In this document: in pieces, positions 6,582-8,937 of the stretch | Numbering within the stretch: position 1 is the first letter of the stretch | Layout: the number at the start of each line of letters is the position of its first letter | Source: an uncultured Lachnospiraceae bacterium | Lineage (GTDB): Bacteria; Bacillota; Clostridia; Lachnospirales; Lachnospiraceae | Assembly (NCBI GenBank): GCA_946549155.1 | Contig: CAMNQN010000144.1 | Span: 1 to 8,937 of the forward strand | Reading direction: 5' to 3' | Length of the DNA: 8,937 nt | Translations under genes and position numbers: made by a program | Notes under the pieces: generated by a model | Database searches by the model: none | Told to the model about the DNA's origin: nothing | What the model saw: the letters and a program-made list of their open reading frames with translations, nothing else

Positions 6582-7946
6582 CTACAGCAGTTTTTGAATA
6601 TTCTGTTTAATTTTTTCATTCATTTTTTCATACTGTATCAGTTCTTTCCGGGTAAATCCCTCAAAATACGTCTGTTCATAATTATTCTGGGCGGCGGTCA
6701 GATCGGCGAGAATGGGCTGGGCCAGGGGCAGAAAGGTGATTTCTAACTGCTCATGGCTCTGCTTCCCTTTCGGCTGTGTCTTGCTTCGCCAGTTTTCCAG
6801 TCTCCCCTCCACCTTCTTGCTTTCAGCCTTTAAGAGTCCCCGATGGAACAGTTTTTGCAGCGAGAGAGAAAGACTGCGTATGGAAATACCCGCAAAATCG
6901 GCGATTTCCCGACGGGTGTCGCCATGATCCGGCTGGGCCAGACAGAGAAGTACCCGGGTTTCTTTCAGCGTCAGATTATTTTTTATCGCCACCGGTTCCA
7001 GATAGTAGTCCAGCAGCTTCCGGCTGCGGTAGGAATCCACCAGGGGCCCTTCTCCGGCCATGGCTTTCCGGGAAACGAAGCTGCGTTCCTGGCCCAGTTT
7101 TTTTATGCCGGGCAAAATGGAGGGCAACACAATGCCGTCGCTGGCCGCATCGATCAGAAAGCGGTATACCTGAAGCTGGTTTTTCTCATAATCCTTTTCC
7201 GTAAGTACATTTTTATAGAAATTGTTATAGTATTCAAACACCATAAGCTTCATTTTTATGGTCTGAGTCACGCTTTTCCCCTGACTGGCCAGGGAACCCT
7301 TCGTGTTTACATAGTAATAGATGGGGACCTGGAGGGCGTAAAAAACCTGTGCGTGCCGGATGTATTCCAGATTAAACATAAAATCCTCGCACCAGCTGAT
7401 AGCAGTATTCATGCGCAGCTGATGGCTTTCCACAATTTGACGCCGGTACAGCTTGTTCCACAAAACGCCGTAATAAAAATCTGCCGGATCCTCCAGCATG
7501 TGGGAGGCAAATTCCTCCCGGGTCAGAACACAGTTGTCGTCGATATCCCCCTTGTGGGCCACCCGTTCCCCGGAAACCCGGTAAAAATCAGAGATCACCA
7601 GGTCGCAGTGATACTGGTCTGCAGCCTCCACCAGCAGCTTTGTGGCGTTGGGGGTCAGCCAGTCATCGCTGTCCAGAAACTGCAGGTAGGTTCCCCGGGC
7701 CTTCTCCAGAGCCAGATTCCGGGAGGCAGATACGCCGGAATTTTCCTTATGGATCACCTGGATTCGGCTATCCTGCTCCTGATACCGGTCACAGATAGCT
7801 CCCGAAGCGTCGGTGCTGCCGTCATCCACAAGAATCGCTTCGAAATCTGTGTATTCCTGCTTTAAAATACTTTCAATACAGCGCTCCAAGGTTTTTTCCG
7901 AATTATAAACAGGTACAATAATGCTGACAGTGGGATTGGTACTCAT
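6582..7946 (-). CDS. Family-2 glycosyltransferase fused to a MarR-type winged-helix domain
   Basis: Residues 1 to about 285 are a GT-A family-2 glycosyltransferase, which moves a sugar from a nucleotide sugar to an acceptor: VSIIVPVYNSEKTLERCIESIL at the start, DDGSTD (41-46), GVSASRN (71-77), the DxD-type LDSDDW (91-96) and WCEDFMFN (185-192). Residues about 285-454 read as a full MarR-family regulator: a dimerisation helix (RSRKLLDYYLEPV), LTLKETRVLLCL, the helix-turn-helix REIADFAGISIRSLSLSLQKLFHRGLL (346-372), a long basic wing, and a long terminal helix (FTRKELIQYEKMNEKIKQNIQKLL). No membrane segment is evident. ATG 7946 has AAGGAGT 5 nt upstream; a possible -10 (TATAAG) sits at 7980-7975 on the minus strand, with no clear -35. 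The frame is continuous, with no sign of a read-through artefact. A link between glycan synthesis and transcription control is inference; acceptor and DNA target are unknown. Confidence 0.9.
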   Translation of the reverse strand: MSTNPTVSIIVPVYNSEKTLERCIESILKQEYTDFEAILVDDGSTDASGAICDRYQEQDSRIQVIHKENSGVSASRNLALEKARGTYLQFLDSDDWLTPNATKLLVEAADQYHCDLVISDFYRVSGERVAHKGDIDDNCVLTREEFASHMLEDPADFYYGVLWNKLYRRQIVESHQLRMNTAISWCEDFMFNLEYIRHAQVFYALQVPIYYYVNTKGSLASQGKSVTQTIKMKLMVFEYYNNFYKNVLTEKDYEKNQLQVYRFLIDAASDGIVLPSILPGIKKLGQERSFVSRKAMAGEGPLVDSYRSRKLLDYYLEPVAIKNNLTLKETRVLLCLAQPDHGDTRREIADFAGISIRSLSLSLQKLFHRGLLKAESKKVEGRLENWRSKTQPKGKQSHEQLEITFLPLAQPILADLTAAQNNYEQTYFEGFTRKELIQYEKMNEKIKQNIQKLL

Positions 7947-8095
7947 AAATACTCCTTATTCTTATTTTCTATTTCTTATACTGTTTGGCAAAACTTAAAA
8001 ATATAATAACACCAAATGGCCGCCGGTGCATCTGTTTTTGCGATTTTATTAGTCCGCTGCAGCATTAGAGGATTCCTGTTCAGATATCGCTGGCC

Positions 8096-8240
8096 TTCGT
8101 GTTTGGTTAATTGGCAGGACGCAGGAAAAGACGGGGCCGGGCGGCTCCATCCAAGTGTTTCTATGTATCCTGTGCAATGGTTTCCAGCGGTATCTGCCCG
8201 CCCGCCTCTTCCTGCGTCCTCCTACTTAACAAAACACGAA
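8096..8240. repeat. Imperfect palindromic intergenic element (full copy)
   Basis: The left arm 8096-8137 and right arm 8200-8240 are near-perfect inverted copies over about 41 nt (shared TTCGTGTTT, GTTAA, GGACGCAGGAA), separated by about 62 nt. The right arm and much of the centre recur at 1-106. The element lies in a 453-nt gap (7947-8399) between divergent genes, and no credible protein is encoded in it. As RNA, either strand could form a long imperfect stem. The palindromic form and presence of two copies suggest a MITE-like or other intergenic repeat family. I see no transposase or target-site duplication. Confidence 0.7.
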
Positions 8241-8270
8241 GAACATTGCCCATGAATAGTAACCCTATGA

Positions 8271-8296
8271 CTAATAAAATGAATGCTGTTTATTAG
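8271..8296 (+). promoter_or_regulatory. Perfect AT-rich inverted repeat upstream of the 91-residue protein gene
   Basis: CTAATAAA (8271-8278) and TTTATTAG (8289-8296) form a perfect 8-bp inverted repeat with a 10-nt spacer, followed by ATTTTCTT. It lies just upstream of the -35 region of the next promoter. It could be an operator, or a weak terminator for transcripts crossing the palindromic element. The sequence alone does not decide. Confidence 0.3.
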
Positions 8297-8302
8297 ATTT
8301 TC

Positions 8303-8332
8303 TTCGCAATCATCCTTCTTTTGTAGTATAAT
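8303..8332 (+). promoter_or_regulatory. Promoter of the 91-residue protein gene
   Basis: A perfect TATAAT lies at 8327-8332, with TTCGCA (four of six matches to TTGACA) at 8303-8308, 18 nt upstream. The -10 box is bracketed by the inverted repeat TGTAG (8322-8326) and CTACA (8336-8340), a possible operator. Transcription should begin near 8339, giving a leader of about 60 nt. Confidence 0.6.
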
Positions 8333-8349
8333 TTTCTACATGTTAAGGG

Positions 8350-8368
8350 AATGCGCCCAAAACGCATT
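8350..8368 (+). promoter_or_regulatory. Stem-loop in the leader of the 91-residue protein gene
   Basis: AATGCG (8350-8355) pairs with CGCATT (8363-8368) around a 7-nt loop, about 10 nt after the predicted transcription start and well before the AGGAG at 8386-8390. It would be a 5'-end stem that could stabilise the mRNA or bind a regulator. No T-run follows, so it is not a terminator. Confidence 0.35.
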
Positions 8369-8399
8369 TGGATTAAAATACGCATAGGAGAAGAAAACG

Positions 8400-8675
8400 A
8401 TGAAGGAACAGGAGAGAATGGAACAGCTGCCGGTGGAACTGAAGGTGCTGATTGTCAATGGGCGGACGCTGGTGGAGGAGACGCGCAGAAAGGTGAAGGA
8501 GATCGGCTGGGTGGATTTGACCTGCAGGCTTCAGCTTCGGGATGACTGTGCCGCCGTGGAAAAATTGATTCAGAGAATCAGCAGGGGAAGGTATAAGCAG
8601 AAGGATGTGGAAGCGCTGAAATTGGCGATTATCCGCCTGCAGACCACATCCGGCGGGATCTTGAAGGAAGAGTAG
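8400..8675 (+). CDS. Small helical protein of unknown function, 91 residues
   Basis: I do not recognise this protein. It is 91 residues, highly charged and apparently mostly helical, with no signal peptide or membrane segment, so probably cytoplasmic. The central part ELKVLIVNGRTLVEETRRK is followed by a Cys pair (Cys42, Cys50) and a basic patch around SRGRYKQKD (61-69). AGGAG at 8386-8390 lies 9 nt before ATG 8400, and a TATAAT promoter sits upstream, so expression is well supported. A second in-frame ATG at 8418 has purines too close to it to be preferred. It is transcribed divergently from the glycosyltransferase-MarR gene, across a 453-nt gap holding the palindromic element, and stands alone in what is visible. 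Binding of nucleic acid or a protein partner would be a guess. Confidence 0.75.
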   Translation: MKEQERMEQLPVELKVLIVNGRTLVEETRRKVKEIGWVDLTCRLQLRDDCAAVEKLIQRISRGRYKQKDVEALKLAIIRLQTTSGGILKEE

Positions 8676-8744
8676 CTCCACCGCAAAAAACGTTGATTTT
8701 ACGGGACTTTCCTAACGGTCGAGCTGCATATCCGCGGGAAATCA

Positions 8745-8773
8745 TTGACTTTTGAGGCTCCGTTTTTTATGCT
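8745..8773 (+). promoter_or_regulatory. Well-spaced promoter in the right non-coding tail
   Basis: TTGACT (8745-8750) and TATGCT (8768-8773) are exactly 17 nt apart, a good sigma-A-type pair. Transcription would start near 8780. No ribosome binding site with a nearby start codon follows within the window, so the product would be a non-coding RNA or a long leader of a gene beyond 8937. Confidence 0.5.
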
Positions 8774-8796
8774 GTAGTCAGGCTTGCAAGATCTAT

Positions 8797-8865
8797 GGAA
8801 ACGCTGACTAAAGCGTTTCCCGTGCCGGATTTGTGCTGCGAAGCAGCAATTTCCCTTGCAAATCC
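8797..8865 (+). ncRNA. Candidate structured RNA or leader with two stem-loops
   Basis: Two strong stems lie just downstream of the promoter at 8745-8773. The first is GGAAACGCT (8797-8805) with AGCGTTTCC (8812-8820), 9 bp closing a 6-nt loop. The second has an inner stem TGCTGC/GCAGCA around GAA (8834-8848) inside an outer stem GGATTTG (8827-8833) with CAAATCC (8859-8865). TAGTCAG (8775-8781) is complementary to CTGACTA (8804-8810) inside the first hairpin. I cannot match this to a known RNA family. The region 8676-8937 otherwise shows no gene; it might also be the end of a dispersed element. Confidence 0.4.
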
Positions 8866-8937
8866 GTGCACATTCACCGGAGGTTTTAGGCCACTTATAA
8901 ATGATTTTTAGCGCAAAATGGCAAAATTTCTGCGTAG

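Noticed and set aside
6563..6600. Shared terminator between the convergent xylosidase and glycosyltransferase genes
   Set aside because: Only a 4-bp GCCC/GGGC pairing is visible and it has no properly placed T-run, so it is too weak to call.
6843..7865. Plus-strand open frame of 340 codons opposite the glycosyltransferase-MarR gene
   Set aside because: It is a shadow of a gene with clear motifs and a good ribosome binding site on the other strand, and its translation has no domain signature.

Overview
The window looks like chromosomal DNA of an anaerobic Firmicute, most likely a Lachnospiraceae-type gut Clostridium. This rests on strong AGGAG-type ribosome binding sites, TATAAT-type promoters in AT-rich gaps, GC-rich third codon positions, an anaerobic-type cobaltochelatase (CbiK) and a YicI-type alpha-xylosidase. 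The taxonomic call is inference.

Left block (about 140-3957, + strand): an ABC-2 exporter pair (ATPase 246-1088, permease 1129-1860), a CbiK-type chelatase (1924-2724) and a secreted, membrane-anchored protein with two NEAT-like domains (2839-3957). All four point the same way with gaps of 40-114 nt, so they could form one operon. A tetrapyrrole chelatase beside a possible haem- or tetrapyrrole-binding surface protein and an exporter suggests a metal/tetrapyrrole handling locus. That link is inferred from context only.

Middle block (4116-7946): a GH31 alpha-xylosidase gene is broken by a -1 frameshift at a run of seven G (6073-6079). Its catalytic part (4116-6110) is intact and its C-terminal beta-sandwich part continues in another frame to 6562. 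Converging on it from the minus strand is a 454-residue protein (7946-6582) that joins a family-2 glycosyltransferase to what reads as a complete MarR-type winged-helix domain. This fusion is the most unusual gene in the window.

Right block (7947-8937): a long non-coding gap holds an imperfect palindromic element (8096-8240), an AT-rich hairpin and a promoter with a perfect TATAAT. Next comes a 91-residue protein I do not recognise (8400-8675), then a non-coding tail with a well-spaced promoter followed by two strong stem-loops (8745-8865), a candidate small RNA or structured leader. A second copy of the palindromic element, cut by the window edge, lies at 1-106 in the same orientation, so related repeats bracket the whole 8-kb gene block. 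I see no tRNA, rRNA, CRISPR array, transposase or phage gene.
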